A DNA stretch of 57,067 bases from JAUYIW01 sp043818555 (GCA_043818555.1 JBDRFP010000012.1:1-57067); one strand, 5' to 3'. Shown: positions 1-8,011, counted from the first letter of the stretch. Numbers and translations: made by a program. The notes: generated from the letters alone by a model not told the origin.

Positions 1-1784
1 CCGGTTGAACCGAGTGTGGCGTCGCCGTTTGTAATGTTAGCGTCTCGAACTGCAGAGTCGAATACAATCACAGCCTGGTCAATTTGACCGTTGTTTCCTG
101 CAGCGTCGCTGAATGTAATAGATGTTAGAGCTGGTTTTGTAAGGTCCCATGAACTGCCACCTGATGGAGCGACTACTGCCGCAGATGGATTTACCTGGTT
201 GGTGCCGTCAGTCACGTCTACGCTTGCGGCCGGAGTGAAGTTGCCGCTTGGCTCGGTCGTGGAGGTGCTATCCATATATCCACCTGCCTGGTCAGCCAGG
301 TCAATTGTAATCGTGGATGTTCCGTTGCCACCGACCGTATTCAGTCCTGCTGTAACCGTAACGTCGTTTGCGGTACCGAAGCTCCCGAATCCACGTACCA
401 AACCTGCAGAGTCTAAATCGCCCTTTGTGGCCGTCGATGCACCATTCGCGACTGTCATGTTTTCTGAGTATGTGAAGCTCAGTCGGTTTCTGTTTGACGC
501 TGAGCTAAGTGCTACTGCAGTGAGGATCGGTGAAGCCCCGTCAGTTTCTGCAATGTCAGCTAGCGCAATCGCTCCGTCTACTGATGTGTCGAGAAGGTTT
601 CCAGCGAGGTCAGTAATTTTTGTCGTTGCCGCAGAGTAATCAAAATCTGACTCTGTTCCAATAGCCGTGTCTACTGCCGCGTCGTCAGCTGTACGGTTAA
701 AGGTTGCAGTTGCGTCGTTTGCCGTTCCGGTGTCGAATGTTACCGTTGTCGTGCCGGCAGTTGACGAAAGCGTAGCGTCTGCTGCCGTAATGTTAGCGTC
801 TCGAACTGAGCTGTCAAATACCACTACTGCGCGATCGATCTTTCCGTTGTTTCCTGCTGCGTCGCTAACTGTGATAGATGTCAGTGCCGGCTTTGTAAGA
901 TCCCATGAACCACCGCCGGATGCTGTTGGGTCTGCGCCGCTGGTGTTTACCTGCAAACCAACCCCGTCAACTATTGACGCCGAAGCCGATTCTGAAAATA
1001 CTCCGCTAGGCTCAGTTGTCGAAGCCGTGTTCATGTAGCCTGCTGCCTGGTCGGCCAGATCAACATATAGAGTAGAAGTCCCGTTTCCACCTACAGTGTT
1101 TAGCCCGGTGTTTACTGTAACATCACCTGTTGTTGCAAAAGTTCCGAATCCATCTACCGTACCAGCTGTGTCCGTGTCTCCCTTTGTGCCAGTTGAAGCT
1201 CCATTTACAATCGTCATGTTTTCCGAATATGTAAAGCTAACCCTATTTCTGTTCGATGCTGAGCTGAGCACTACTGCTGTAATGATTGGCGCCGCTCCGT
1301 CAGTGATGTTTGCTGCGCCAACTGTCCCCAGAGTTCCACTAGCGTTTACAATCGAGGCGTCAGCGTCGTCGTTATCGTATGCAATTGTTGGAGCTGTGCT
1401 GTGGCCGGTTGTATCCGCATTTGCGCCGGTAATAATCAGAGTTACTGTAGCGGTTCCCAGCACACAGCTGTGGCCTGTTGCAGCCAACGAGCCTCCGATG
1501 TCGTTACCAACATAAGTCCAGTCAGTTGGGATTTCAGCATCTGCAACGTCACACGTTGTTAGTGCCTCACCTCCGTTGATGACCACATCTACCTGGTCAA
1601 TAATACCGTCGTTGTCGGTGTCATAATAAGTTTGCGACGTGAAGCCTGTTGGCGCAGCCGCGTACGCTTGCTCGACTTGCATAAGCAAGCTTGCGAGCGA
1701 GACGCTAACCAAGGCCACGATCATGGCAATTGCCATCAACCACGTCCGGTCGCGTCTGAATAAAATCGAATTTGTTCGGGACAT
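1..1784 (-). CDS. Partial secreted repeat-domain surface protein
   Basis: The gene starts at an ATG at 1784 and runs off the left edge after 594 codons, so its C-terminus is missing. Residues 1-42 form a basic then hydrophobic export signal ending in an AYA-A type cleavage site. A DTDNDG segment follows, resembling a calcium-binding loop. The rest is Thr/Ser/Asp/Asn-rich and is built from 252-residue modules (756 bp apart) that contain a SNRNR-x-SFTYSENM motif and a DAAGNNG motif, as in Ig-like or SwmB-like surface domains. A TATAAT box at 1801-1796 lies 11 nt before the ATG and there is no Shine-Dalgarno sequence. An adhesin-like or cell-surface role is inferred from architecture only. Confidence 0.8.
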   Translation of the reverse strand, partial: MSRTNSILFRRDRTWLMAIAMIVALVSVSLASLLMQVEQAYAAAPTGFTSQTYYDTDNDGIIDQVDVVINGGEALTTCDVADAEIPTDWTYVGNDIGGSLAATGHSCVLGTATVTLIITGANADTTGHSTAPTIAYDNDDADASIVNASGTLGTVGAANITDGAAPIITAVVLSSASNRNRVSFTYSENMTIVNGASTGTKGDTDTAGTVDGFGTFATTGDVTVNTGLNTVGGNGTSTLYVDLADQAAGYMNTASTTEPSGVFSESASASIVDGVGLQVNTSGADPTASGGGSWDLTKPALTSITVSDAAGNNGKIDRAVVVFDSSVRDANITAADATLSSTAGTTTVTFDTGTANDATATFNRTADDAAVDTAIGTESDFDYSAATTKITDLAGNLLDTSVDGAIALADIAETDGASPILTAVALSSASNRNRLSFTYSENMTVANGASTATKGDLDSAGLVRGFGSFGTANDVTVTAGLNTVGGNGTSTITIDLADQAGGYMDSTSTTEPSGNFTPAASVDVTDGTNQVNPSAAVVAPSGGSSWDLTKPALTSITFSDAAGNNGQIDQAVIVFDSAVRDANITNGDATLGST

Positions 1785-1958
1785 ATAAAAATTTGATTAT
1801 AATTTTGTTTAAAAAGTTATTAATTTGATTAAATACGCAAAAGGTTCTGAGCGCTGAAAACAGCTCAGACCTTGCGACAACTCAATTATATCACGGTTTT
1901 TTGCATCTTGGGATAAAACAATGGCACTTATCCACACGATTTATTACACTAGCCTTGG

Positions 1959-2561
1959 TCAAAATCGTCCTTCCAGCACATGAGTGATCGACGGAGCTTC
2001 ATTTCCGTCCCGAATTTCGCGCGTAATCACCACTTCCGTAAAGTCAAAAAGATCATCCTGAGCCTGTCCAACCTCAACCTCCCACACCAGTCCGTATAAA
2101 CCATCATCCCGCGCAAACATCTCCCCGGTTGAAAAAAATTTCAACACTCCGGGCTTTACCAACCAGCCTTCGTAATAGTGAGTTCCCAAGTCGATTTGAG
2201 GCACGTTTGCGACCACCACATGCGTAAAAAGCGTGCCCGAAGTACCTCGCCGAGCCATTCCGGAATACCCTGCCTCAGCCGGCACTGACCTAAGTTCGAT
2301 CTCAATAATCGGCAGTGTCTTCTCCTCGATTTCTACATCTTCTACTGTTTCTACGATTTCTACATCCATGATCTCAGGCGTCGCCTCGCTGTCATGGTCA
2401 TCGTTATAGTCATCGTCTCCATCCCCCCTCCCAAACACAACGATCACAGCCAACACGACCACAACAGCTCCAAAAATCCAAAACCACCTCTTCCGACCCT
2501 TCTCGGTCGAACGAGGCCTGTCCGATGTCCAGTCTGACCTATGTTGCACGTATCGATTCAT
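1959..2561 (-). CDS. Single-pass membrane protein, unknown function
   Basis: I chose the ATG at 2561; an in-frame start 36 bp upstream would translate the degenerate repeat spacer. The 200-residue product has a basic N-terminus, one membrane span at about residues 29-47, an Asp-rich stretch, an acidic low-complexity linker and a C-terminal domain of about 110 residues with a YEGWLV motif. The topology suggests the C-terminal domain is outside the membrane. The YEGWLV region faintly recalls the extracytoplasmic domain of RskA-type anti-sigma factors, but no sigma-factor gene is adjacent, so I assign no function. It lies downstream of the helicase gene on the same strand. Confidence 0.65.
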   Translation of the reverse strand: MNRYVQHRSDWTSDRPRSTEKGRKRWFWIFGAVVVVLAVIVVFGRGDGDDDYNDDHDSEATPEIMDVEIVETVEDVEIEEKTLPIIEIELRSVPAEAGYSGMARRGTSGTLFTHVVVANVPQIDLGTHYYEGWLVKPGVLKFFSTGEMFARDDGLYGLVWEVEVGQAQDDLFDFTEVVITREIRDGNEAPSITHVLEGRF

Positions 2562-2615
2562 CGATTTGTAAATTTCGTAATTTGTACGTTTGTACAATTC
2601 GTAGTTTCGTAACGA

Positions 2616-4796
2616 CTACAAGTCTTCAATATTCCTCAAAAACGACCCCGGAGCCTCCTTCTTTACCCGCTCGCCCAAATCATCAAGCACAATCGAGGGC
2701 TCATCATCCCAAAAAGTATCACCACTACTCAATCCAGAACTCGCCGATCCTGCCGATCCCCAGCCAGACCTCGCCGATCCCCAACCCCCTTTTCCTCCCT
2801 TCTCGTCCCTTATCGCCCCATATCCCACCAACCCTTGCCTCAACTGTACCAGCTCGCATTGGCCCTCTGGAATTTCGTCCAAAAATAGCGAAGGTTGCTT
2901 GATTTCCAGCGTATCGTGTCCGGCAGTGATTGGATAAGTTAAGTAGAGCTGGCGGCGAGCGCGAGTGGTTGCAACATAAAATAACCGACGCTCTTCCTCC
3001 AAACCGCCTTTTTCGTCATACGCCCGTCCGTGCGGGAAGTACCCGTCAGCCAAGTGCATTACAAACACATTATCCCACTCAAGTCCCTTGGCCTGATGAA
3101 CGGTCGACAACACCAAACGATCTTCGTCGTCGGCAGCAGTTTCCCGCACAGCTCCATACTCGTTCGTAAGACTCACCGCATCCAAAAACTCGCCCAAATC
3201 CTCAAACTGCTCTGCAAAAACCGCAAACTGTTCCAAGTCCTCCAGTCGCTCGTGATGGTTCGGATGCGTGTGCTCCAAATAAGCCTGGTAATCGTCACTT
3301 GCAGCCAGGGCGCGAATATAATACGACGGCACGCGCCTGTCCTTAAGGATGCATCGCAAAATTCTCATAAACCCATCCCAGCCGCTACGCGCGCCTGCTC
3401 CCATAGACACATCCAGCGCCAGTACATCATCGATATTTTCAATCTCCGAGCACGCTGCGGCGATCTTCACGGCTGTAACAATACCAATCCCGGGATGAAT
3501 TTTCAGCGCCCGCATCCATGCCATAGCGTCGCGAGGATTTTGAATCAGGCGGAGATGCGCCACCGTGTCCTTAACATGCGCGCGCTCAAAAAACTTCAGC
3601 CCTCCGCGGTATTCATATGGGATGTCCCTCTTCATTAGTTCAAACTCAAGCGCCTGCGAATGGAACGAGGCCCTGAAAAGCACAGCGATCTCACTCAGTG
3701 ATTTCCCCGATTCAATCAGAGAAGCAATTTGCTCGGCAATGTACTGTGCCTCCTGAGTTTGGTTAGCTGCCGGCACAAGGCACGGCGCCTCCCCTGGGCG
3801 CACAACAGCGATAAGGTCTTTTTTAAACTGATCCGTATTGTTTGCAATAACAGCATTTGCAACGCCTAAAATTTGCGGCGTTGACCTATAATTTGTTGTG
3901 AGTTTATACATCTTGGTTCCACCAAATCGGCTTGGAAATTCCAAAATATTGCGAACCTCAGCCGCACGGAATGAATATATGCTCTGAGCGTCGTCGCCAA
4001 CTACAAGTAGGTTTTTATGTTTTGACGAAAGTTGGCGCACAATTTCGGCCTGGATTACATTAGTGTCCTGAAACTCGTCAACTAAAACATATTGAAATTG
4101 TCGCGACAAATGATCGCGCACATCCCCGTGGTTTTGCAGCAGGTCGAGCAGGCGGAGCAATAAATCGTCAAAATCCATTGAATTTTGCTGACGTTTTTGG
4201 CCGTGATAGAGCTTTGCAACCTCGCCGATCTCGTCAATAAGCGGCAAAAACTTTGGATGCTTATTTTCGAGCGCGGCTTCAAGCGAACAATTTTTATTTG
4301 ATTGAAACGATATTATGCCGTGCAAAACGCCAGCACTTGGAAACCGTTTGCCCTTGGTGTCGATCTTTAGTTCTTTTACGCACAAGCTAACCAGTTCACG
4401 CGAATCTTCCTGGTCCAAGATCGAGAAGTTGGATTCATAGCCCAACTTGGCCGCATACTTTCTAAGAATCCTGTTCGCGATGCTATGAAAAGTCCCACCC
4501 CAAAGCCCTGCCGGGTACTGGCCAAGTAACATTTCGACCCTGCTGACCATTTCCTTCGCAGCCTTATTTGTAAAAGTGAGCAGGAGAATATTTTGAGGCT
4601 GGACTCCGTTTTCAAGCAGCCGAGCGACGCGATATGTGATTGTACGAGTTTTTCCAGATCCTGCGCCTGCCAAAACCAAACAAGGGCCGTCCCCGTTTTG
4701 AACAACATCGAGCTGGTCAGGATTAAGTTCGGCTTCGTAGTCGATTTTTAGATCGCGACCCTGCCCGGCGCCTTGTAGTATGAATTCCTTTGTCAT
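2616..4796 (-). CDS. uvrD: UvrD/PcrA-type ATP-dependent DNA helicase
   Basis: This superfamily 1A helicase unwinds DNA 3' to 5' in repair and replication restart. The 726-residue length matches PcrA/UvrD. Visible motifs are the Walker A loop GAGSGKT (44-50), VDEFQDTN, GDDAQSIYSF, STVHQAKGLEWD and a C-terminal RRLFYVATTRA. The last ~70 residues are a low-complexity Gly/Ser/Trp-rich tail encoded by degenerate short DNA repeats, followed by a short conserved-looking end. A TAAAAT box at 4811-4806 ends 9 nt before the ATG and no Shine-Dalgarno is present, suggesting a leaderless message. Which SF1 paralogue it is (UvrD, PcrA or Rep) cannot be settled here. Confidence 0.93.
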   Translation of the reverse strand: MTKEFILQGAGQGRDLKIDYEAELNPDQLDVVQNGDGPCLVLAGAGSGKTRTITYRVARLLENGVQPQNILLLTFTNKAAKEMVSRVEMLLGQYPAGLWGGTFHSIANRILRKYAAKLGYESNFSILDQEDSRELVSLCVKELKIDTKGKRFPSAGVLHGIISFQSNKNCSLEAALENKHPKFLPLIDEIGEVAKLYHGQKRQQNSMDFDDLLLRLLDLLQNHGDVRDHLSRQFQYVLVDEFQDTNVIQAEIVRQLSSKHKNLLVVGDDAQSIYSFRAAEVRNILEFPSRFGGTKMYKLTTNYRSTPQILGVANAVIANNTDQFKKDLIAVVRPGEAPCLVPAANQTQEAQYIAEQIASLIESGKSLSEIAVLFRASFHSQALEFELMKRDIPYEYRGGLKFFERAHVKDTVAHLRLIQNPRDAMAWMRALKIHPGIGIVTAVKIAAACSEIENIDDVLALDVSMGAGARSGWDGFMRILRCILKDRRVPSYYIRALAASDDYQAYLEHTHPNHHERLEDLEQFAVFAEQFEDLGEFLDAVSLTNEYGAVRETAADDEDRLVLSTVHQAKGLEWDNVFVMHLADGYFPHGRAYDEKGGLEEERRLFYVATTRARRQLYLTYPITAGHDTLEIKQPSLFLDEIPEGQCELVQLRQGLVGYGAIRDEKGGKGGWGSARSGWGSAGSASSGLSSGDTFWDDEPSIVLDDLGERVKKEAPGSFLRNIEDL

Positions 4797-4825
4797 GGTG
4801 GAGGCATTTTACCATACTTTCGATC

Positions 4826-4846
4826 CCCCTCCTTTTCAAGGAGGGG
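4826..4846. repeat. Intergenic palindrome
   Basis: A perfect 9-bp stem (CCCCTCCTT / AAGGAGGGG) with a 3-nt loop lies upstream of the helicase gene. It belongs to a loose class of GC-rich palindromes also seen near 13.85, 32.69 and 54.72 kb. Confidence 0.6.
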
Positions 4847-4912
4847 CTAGGGGTGGTTACCCGCCTATCGAATCTGCCCCGATCCGTAATCTTGATCCGT
4901 CTCGATCTCCCC

Positions 4913-4953
4913 AAAAGAAAAGACCCCCGCCGACCGAAATCGACGAGGGCTAG
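4913..4953 (-). terminator. Intrinsic terminator of R1
   Basis: A roughly 10-bp stem CCCTCGTCGA/TCGGCGGGGG, read on the minus strand, is followed by a T-rich tract. The sequence is nearly identical to the R2 terminator. Confidence 0.8.
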
Positions 4954-5105
4954 GAGGAATACTCAACCATGTCAGACAAGCGATTTCTCGCTAGCAGGAA
5001 TAGGCACCCATCATACCTGCTTGAGGACGCTCAAATGCTGCGTTATCGCGGTTCCCAACAGCCCGCGAATAGCCTGCACTCCACGCTATCCCTTACTCTC
5101 AAGCA
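4913..5105 (-). ncRNA. Structured small RNA candidate R1
   Basis: A complete transcription unit of about 190 nt with no convincing reading frame. The 5' segment GCTTGAG (5104-5098) can pair with CTCAAGC (5025-5019). An internal TCGCGG/CCGCGA stem is followed by ATAACGCAG, and further on AGCGA-GAAA-TCGCT makes a GNRA-capped hairpin. The body shares GAGTAAGGGAyAGCGTGG and ATAACGCAG with R3, and the pairing partners of its first stem differ in a compensatory way between the two. The 3' end is an intrinsic terminator. I do not recognise the family. Confidence 0.6.
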
Positions 5106-5110
5106 AAACT

Positions 5111-5139
5111 AGTGTGCCATATTGGTGGAAATTTGTCAA
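5111..5139 (-). promoter_or_regulatory. Promoter of R1
   Basis: Exact TTGACA at 5139-5134, a 17-bp spacer and a weak -10 CACACT at 5116-5111. It is supported by the similar placement of the R2, R3 and R4 promoters. Confidence 0.55.
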
Positions 5140-5242
5140 GGCTCAGCTGTAAAGCTAGCAAAAAAAACAGGGGTTCACAGTTCACCGACTTGCAACTTTG
5201 CACTTGCAACTTGCGACTTGTGCCTTTAAACTTTTGACTTTT

Positions 5243-5280
5243 AAAAAAATGACCCCCGCCGACCGAAATCGACGAGGGCT
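5243..5280 (-). terminator. Intrinsic terminator of R2
   Basis: Same CCCTCGTCGA/TCGGCGGGGG stem as R1, followed by seven T residues on the minus strand after a short spacer. Confidence 0.8.
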
Positions 5281-5418
5281 AGGAGTGCAAATGCTGTCTT
5301 CGCAATGCAAGAACCAAACGGTCGTGATGAACCGCTACCAGAGGCGCACAGATCCTCGCGAAGCGTTTCGGCACATTACGCCTGCCTAAGTTTCCGTACT
5401 GTCCTTTCGCTCCCTAGC
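5243..5418 (-). ncRNA. Structured small RNA candidate R2
   Basis: A transcription unit of about 175 nt with a strong promoter, a terminator and no plausible reading frame. GCAATGC near the 5' end can pair with GCATTGC near the 3' end, closing the body. A segment AAAGGACAGTACGG resembles the R1/R3 segment AAGGGAyAGCGTGG, but the rest of the body has diverged, so homology to R1 and R3 is less certain. The terminator is nearly identical to that of R1. Confidence 0.55.
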
Positions 5419-5424
5419 ATTGCC

Positions 5425-5453
5425 AATATACCAGTTTGTTGATGCTATGTCAA
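5425..5453 (-). promoter_or_regulatory. Promoter of R2
   Basis: TTGACA at 5453-5448, a 17-bp spacer and TATATT at 5430-5425: a near-consensus sigma-70-type promoter. Confidence 0.85.
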
Positions 5454-5459
5454 GAAAGT

Positions 5460-5540
5460 GTTGGTTTCAATGGGGCTAGAGGGGCTAGATCTGTTAGCCC
5501 CGTTAGCTCCTAAGTAAACCACATGCAACTTTCTGACTTT
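5460..5540. repeat. Duplicated spacer, copy 1
   Basis: About 80 bp nearly identical to 5740-5828. Both contain the hairpin GGGGCTA/TAGCCCC (here 5481-5487 / 5495-5501) and end in a CTTTCTGACTTT tract. The copies separate successive RNA units, which suggests that unit plus spacer was duplicated. Confidence 0.75.
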
Positions 5541-5550
5541 CTTACTAAAT

Positions 5551-5586
5551 AAAAAATGCCCCCGCCGACCGTCAACGGCAGGGGCA
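5551..5586 (-). terminator. Intrinsic terminator of R3
   Basis: A 10-bp stem GCCCCTGCCG/CGGCGGGGGC followed by ATTTTTTATTT on the minus strand. Confidence 0.85.
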
Positions 5587-5700
5587 AGCAGGGACTGGCG
5601 TACCATGAAGCGCCTGCTTAAGGACACGGCGCACTGCGTTATCGAGCTCGCTTCCTACCTCGACCAGCCTATGCAACCACGCTGTCCCTTACTCTTAAGC
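5551..5700 (-). ncRNA. Structured small RNA candidate R3
   Basis: A transcription unit of about 150 nt, similar to R1. GCTTAAG (5700-5694) pairs with CTTAAGC (5622-5616), where R1 has GCTTGAG/CTCAAGC, a compensatory change. GGGACA and TGTCC extend the stem beyond a bulge GAGTAAG that is identical in R1. A TCGAG/CTCGA hairpin precedes the conserved ATAACGCAG. No convincing reading frame spans the unit. The body is followed by a strong terminator. Confidence 0.62.
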
Positions 5701-5706
5701 GTTGGC

Positions 5707-5735
5707 ATTATGCCAGATTATTGATGTTTTGTCAA
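5707..5735 (-). promoter_or_regulatory. Promoter of R3
   Basis: TTGACA at 5735-5730, a 17-bp spacer and CATAAT at 5712-5707. Confidence 0.85.
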
Positions 5736-5739
5736 GAAA

Positions 5740-5828
5740 GTGCTGGTTTCAATGGTTGCAACGGAGCTAGAGGGGCTAGATCTGTTAGCCCCGTTAGCTC
5801 CTAAGTAAACCACATGCAACTTTCTGAC
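5740..5828. repeat. Duplicated spacer, copy 2
   Basis: Near-identical partner of 5460-5540, with the same GGGGCTA/TAGCCCC hairpin at 5772-5778 / 5786-5792 and a short insertion near its start. Confidence 0.75.
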
Positions 5829-5877
5829 TTTCCGACTTTCGGCTTTAGGACTTTCCGATTCCTGACTAATATCAACC

Positions 5878-5915
5878 TGTTGCAGATTGTGGCCGATCGG
5901 TTAAAAAGTGCAACA
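5878..5915. repeat. Hairpin element A with 16-nt core
   Basis: A 7-bp stem TGTTGCA/TGCAACA encloses a 24-nt loop holding GCCGATCGGTTAAAAA (5892-5907). Element B carries the same core exactly 100 bp downstream with an unrelated, longer stem. This is what selection on structure plus a conserved loop would leave, in RNA or in single-stranded DNA. The element falls in no known family that I recognise. Confidence 0.6.
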
Positions 5916-5974
5916 CTAGATAAGCAGTGCTTTCTAACTAACCCTCGCGAAATTTCAAATTTTTTTTTGTTTTG

Positions 5975-6018
5975 ATGTGTACCCAAATTTAGCCGATCGG
6001 TTAAAAACAGGTACACAT
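5975..6018. repeat. Hairpin element B with 16-nt core
   Basis: A perfect 9-bp stem ATGTGTACC/GGTACACAT encloses a 26-nt loop with the same GCCGATCGGTTAAAAA core (5992-6007) as element A. The core contains the palindrome CCGATCGG. Confidence 0.6.
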
Positions 6019-6082
6019 TTGAGTTGTGTTATGGGATTGGTACCGTAGCGCGCCGTGTTGAATGCTAGTGTTGAATACTAAC

Positions 6083-6123
6083 GAAAAGAAAACACCCCCG
6101 CCGATACAAGATCAGCAGGGGTG
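6083..6123 (-). terminator. Intrinsic terminator of R4
   Basis: A stem of about 12 bp, CACCCCTGCTGA/TATCGGCGGGGGTG with wobbles, followed by a T-rich tract on the minus strand. Confidence 0.8.
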
Positions 6124-6324
6124 AGACGAGGTCCCGACCAGAAATTCTCGATAGGGGTCAGGCCGATTTTTTCTCGGACCCTCTTGCCCTTCCCCCAACG
6201 CCACCCACGACTCCAGAGTCACGTGCCTCATGGGTGGAACGCCTACACGTCTCCGTAAGAGTCGTCGAGTTACCTGGAGCAAATAACCCTTCGACCTTAC
6301 GCCTGCCACCTGGTCAGGATTGAC
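6083..6324 (-). ncRNA. Structured small RNA candidate R4
   Basis: A transcription unit of about 240 nt with the same design as R1-R3 but an unrelated body. TCCTGACCAG near the 5' end can pair with CTGGTCGGGA near the 3' end (10 bp with one wobble), closing the whole molecule. An internal hairpin CCACCCA/TGGGTGG contains GACT-CTGG-AGTC. The open frame that crosses it starts upstream of the promoter and has low-complexity content, so I do not treat it as coding. It lacks the RNase P GAGGAAAGTCC box and SRP RNA signatures. Confidence 0.55.
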
Positions 6325-6330
6325 CGGAAT

Positions 6331-6359
6331 ACTATAACATATTTCCGCACTTTTGTCAA
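6331..6359 (-). promoter_or_regulatory. Promoter of R4
   Basis: TTGACA at 6359-6354, a 17-bp spacer and TATAGT at 6336-6331. Confidence 0.85.
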
Positions 6360-6519
6360 GCCCTGAGGGCAAAAAGCGCCAAAAAACAGGCGTTTTGGCC
6401 TGTTTGCAGTCGTTAAAATCGTTAAATCGTTCGCTACGCTCACTCGTTAAAGTCGTTAATTCAATCGGCTTTAACGCTTTTAACAAGGCCGTCAGGCCGA
6501 TTTAACATCTTGAACGATG

Positions 6520-7872
6520 CTAAACCACCAACGGCAAATCGTGAATCGTATTCGGTCTTCCCATTAAAACGTCAGCAATTCGATACGCGCCGTGCGTAGG
6601 AGCCTCAATGAACCCGTTCCACGCCTTGCGCGCCAAAGCGCCGGAGTTAATCCAGTCAAACAGCCACTCGTTCGCATAACGAGGATCGAGCTGGTCGATT
6701 CCACCGCCGACTTGCTCCAACCACTTATGGTTAAAGCCCTCTTGCGACCCTACAGTCGGCGCCATAATAATCGGAATGCCCAAACCCGTGTAGAACGAAA
6801 GCTCGCTCGGTTTTGTCCACAAAATGTCGATTTTACGCATCAGCTTGGTAAACTCATCAAAATACTTTGGCCGGTTTTCCTCAAACATAATGTTCAGGTT
6901 GCCTTTTTTGATTTCGTTCGTGAGCCCTGCTCTGTGCGACTCTTCGATAAAATACTCAGCAACCTCAGGTCGAGTGCCAGCGACCAAATGTAGAATGATC
7001 TTGCCCTGCTTAATTTCGCGCTCCAAGCTTTTCGCAATGACAGCTCCAATTTCGCGCTGAGCTCCGGCGCCTCCAACGACAAACGCCAGATTAATAGGCT
7101 TTGGCTTTGTCGATCTGATAGTTTTGCAATACTCAGGGCCAAGATGATTTGTTAACGCCTGCCCGGTGTGAGCCACAAAAATGCCGTTCGGGTCCAGGTT
7201 GCAAATGCGACGCTGCATGTCGGAAATGGCAACCTTAGCATCAAGCCCGCCCACAGCCTCGGTTGGCAAAGGAAATCCGGTCAGTTCAATGTTTTTCGCC
7301 GACACGCCGTAGAGCTTAAGCCGCTCGACAACTCGGCCGTTCGGTGCAAAATATCTGATCCTTGATTTGCGCGGCTCTAGCGGAACCCAAGCTCGGCTCA
7401 TGTCAGCGTCGGTCACAAGCGAAAAAATCTCACCTGGGTAGCCAAACTCCTCTGCAGCAAACGCAGGCGACATAAAGGTGCACACAAGCGGCTTAGGATC
7501 CTTCGCAAGGCTTTCAATTAAGTGCCGCATGTGATTACGGTAGCGAATCAAAAAGTACATTTCGCGGACCTGAAGACTTGGGGCTGATAAATCGCGGCGA
7601 GGGTAAAAATCAGGAATGCGCTGCAGTTCATCCATTAACCCAAAAACCGCGCGCCCAAGCAGGGGTACTTTTTTAAATCGAGAAATCTTCTCGTAAATTT
7701 TACGCCCGCCTTCCCACAGCCTGCGGTCACTGTCAGGGATGCCGTCGTAGTCGTTGGCGATTATGACTTTGCCGCCGGCGAACTTGCGAAGAACGTGCGC
7801 AGGGCGTTCGTGCCCATAGCCCATATCCACCGCTACGACATGGGCGATATTTTTATATCCTCCTTTAGACAT
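6520..7872 (-). CDS. GT-B (MurG/MGDG-synthase-like) glycosyltransferase family protein
   Basis: This 450-residue protein begins with a Rossmann-like strand followed by MGYGHERPA (17-25), which matches the GxGH...A glycine-rich loop of GT28-type enzymes such as MurG and MGDG synthase. A second Rossmann segment has FVVGGAGAQ, and near the C-terminus LWTKPSELSFYTGLGIPIIMAP matches the nucleotide-sugar binding region of that fold. It may transfer a sugar to a lipid or cell-wall acceptor; donor and acceptor are not deducible. TATAAT at 7884-7879 ends 6 nt before the ATG, so the message is probably leaderless. It stands alone. Confidence 0.6.
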   Translation of the reverse strand: MSKGGYKNIAHVVAVDMGYGHERPAHVLRKFAGGKVIIANDYDGIPDSDRRLWEGGRKIYEKISRFKKVPLLGRAVFGLMDELQRIPDFYPRRDLSAPSLQVREMYFLIRYRNHMRHLIESLAKDPKPLVCTFMSPAFAAEEFGYPGEIFSLVTDADMSRAWVPLEPRKSRIRYFAPNGRVVERLKLYGVSAKNIELTGFPLPTEAVGGLDAKVAISDMQRRICNLDPNGIFVAHTGQALTNHLGPEYCKTIRSTKPKPINLAFVVGGAGAQREIGAVIAKSLEREIKQGKIILHLVAGTRPEVAEYFIEESHRAGLTNEIKKGNLNIMFEENRPKYFDEFTKLMRKIDILWTKPSELSFYTGLGIPIIMAPTVGSQEGFNHKWLEQVGGGIDQLDPRYANEWLFDWINSGALARKAWNGFIEAPTHGAYRIADVLMGRPNTIHDLPLVV

Positions 7873-7925
7873 GGCTAGATTATATCACAAAATTTGTTAT
7901 ACGGGACCAATAAGACCTGCCTTGC

Positions 7926-7954
7926 TTGCCAAAATTCGCTATCTGATGTACTAT
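7926..7954 (+). promoter_or_regulatory. Putative rpmB promoter
   Basis: TTGCCA, a 17-bp spacer and TACTAT, about 55 nt upstream of the bL28 start. The leader contains a degenerate CAACTTTC-type repeat. Confidence 0.5.
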
Positions 7955-8011
7955 CTCGGCATCTAGAAATAACTTTTGCAACTTTCAACTTTCGACTTGC
8001 AACTACAAAAT

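Noticed and set aside
91..1515. Three plus-strand open frames of 120-180 codons
   Set aside because: They are antisense to a continuous 594-codon minus-strand frame that has a signal peptide and repeated domains; their openness follows from that gene's codon pattern.
5878..6018. preQ1 riboswitch or integron attC site
   Set aside because: The A-rich core superficially suggests preQ1, but its pseudoknot partners are absent; attC-type RYYYAAC/GTTRRRY pairs are not formed and no integrase is nearby.
4913..6324. Known RNAs: RNase P RNA, SRP RNA, tmRNA, 6S RNA
   Set aside because: No GAGGAAAGTCC, no SRP tetraloop domain and no tRNA-like ends with a tag frame are seen; 6S cannot be excluded for R4 from sequence alone, but nothing specific supports it.
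6112..6486. Open frame of 124 codons across R4
   Set aside because: It starts upstream of a near-consensus promoter, has no ribosome binding site, and its first third reads low-complexity spacer words.
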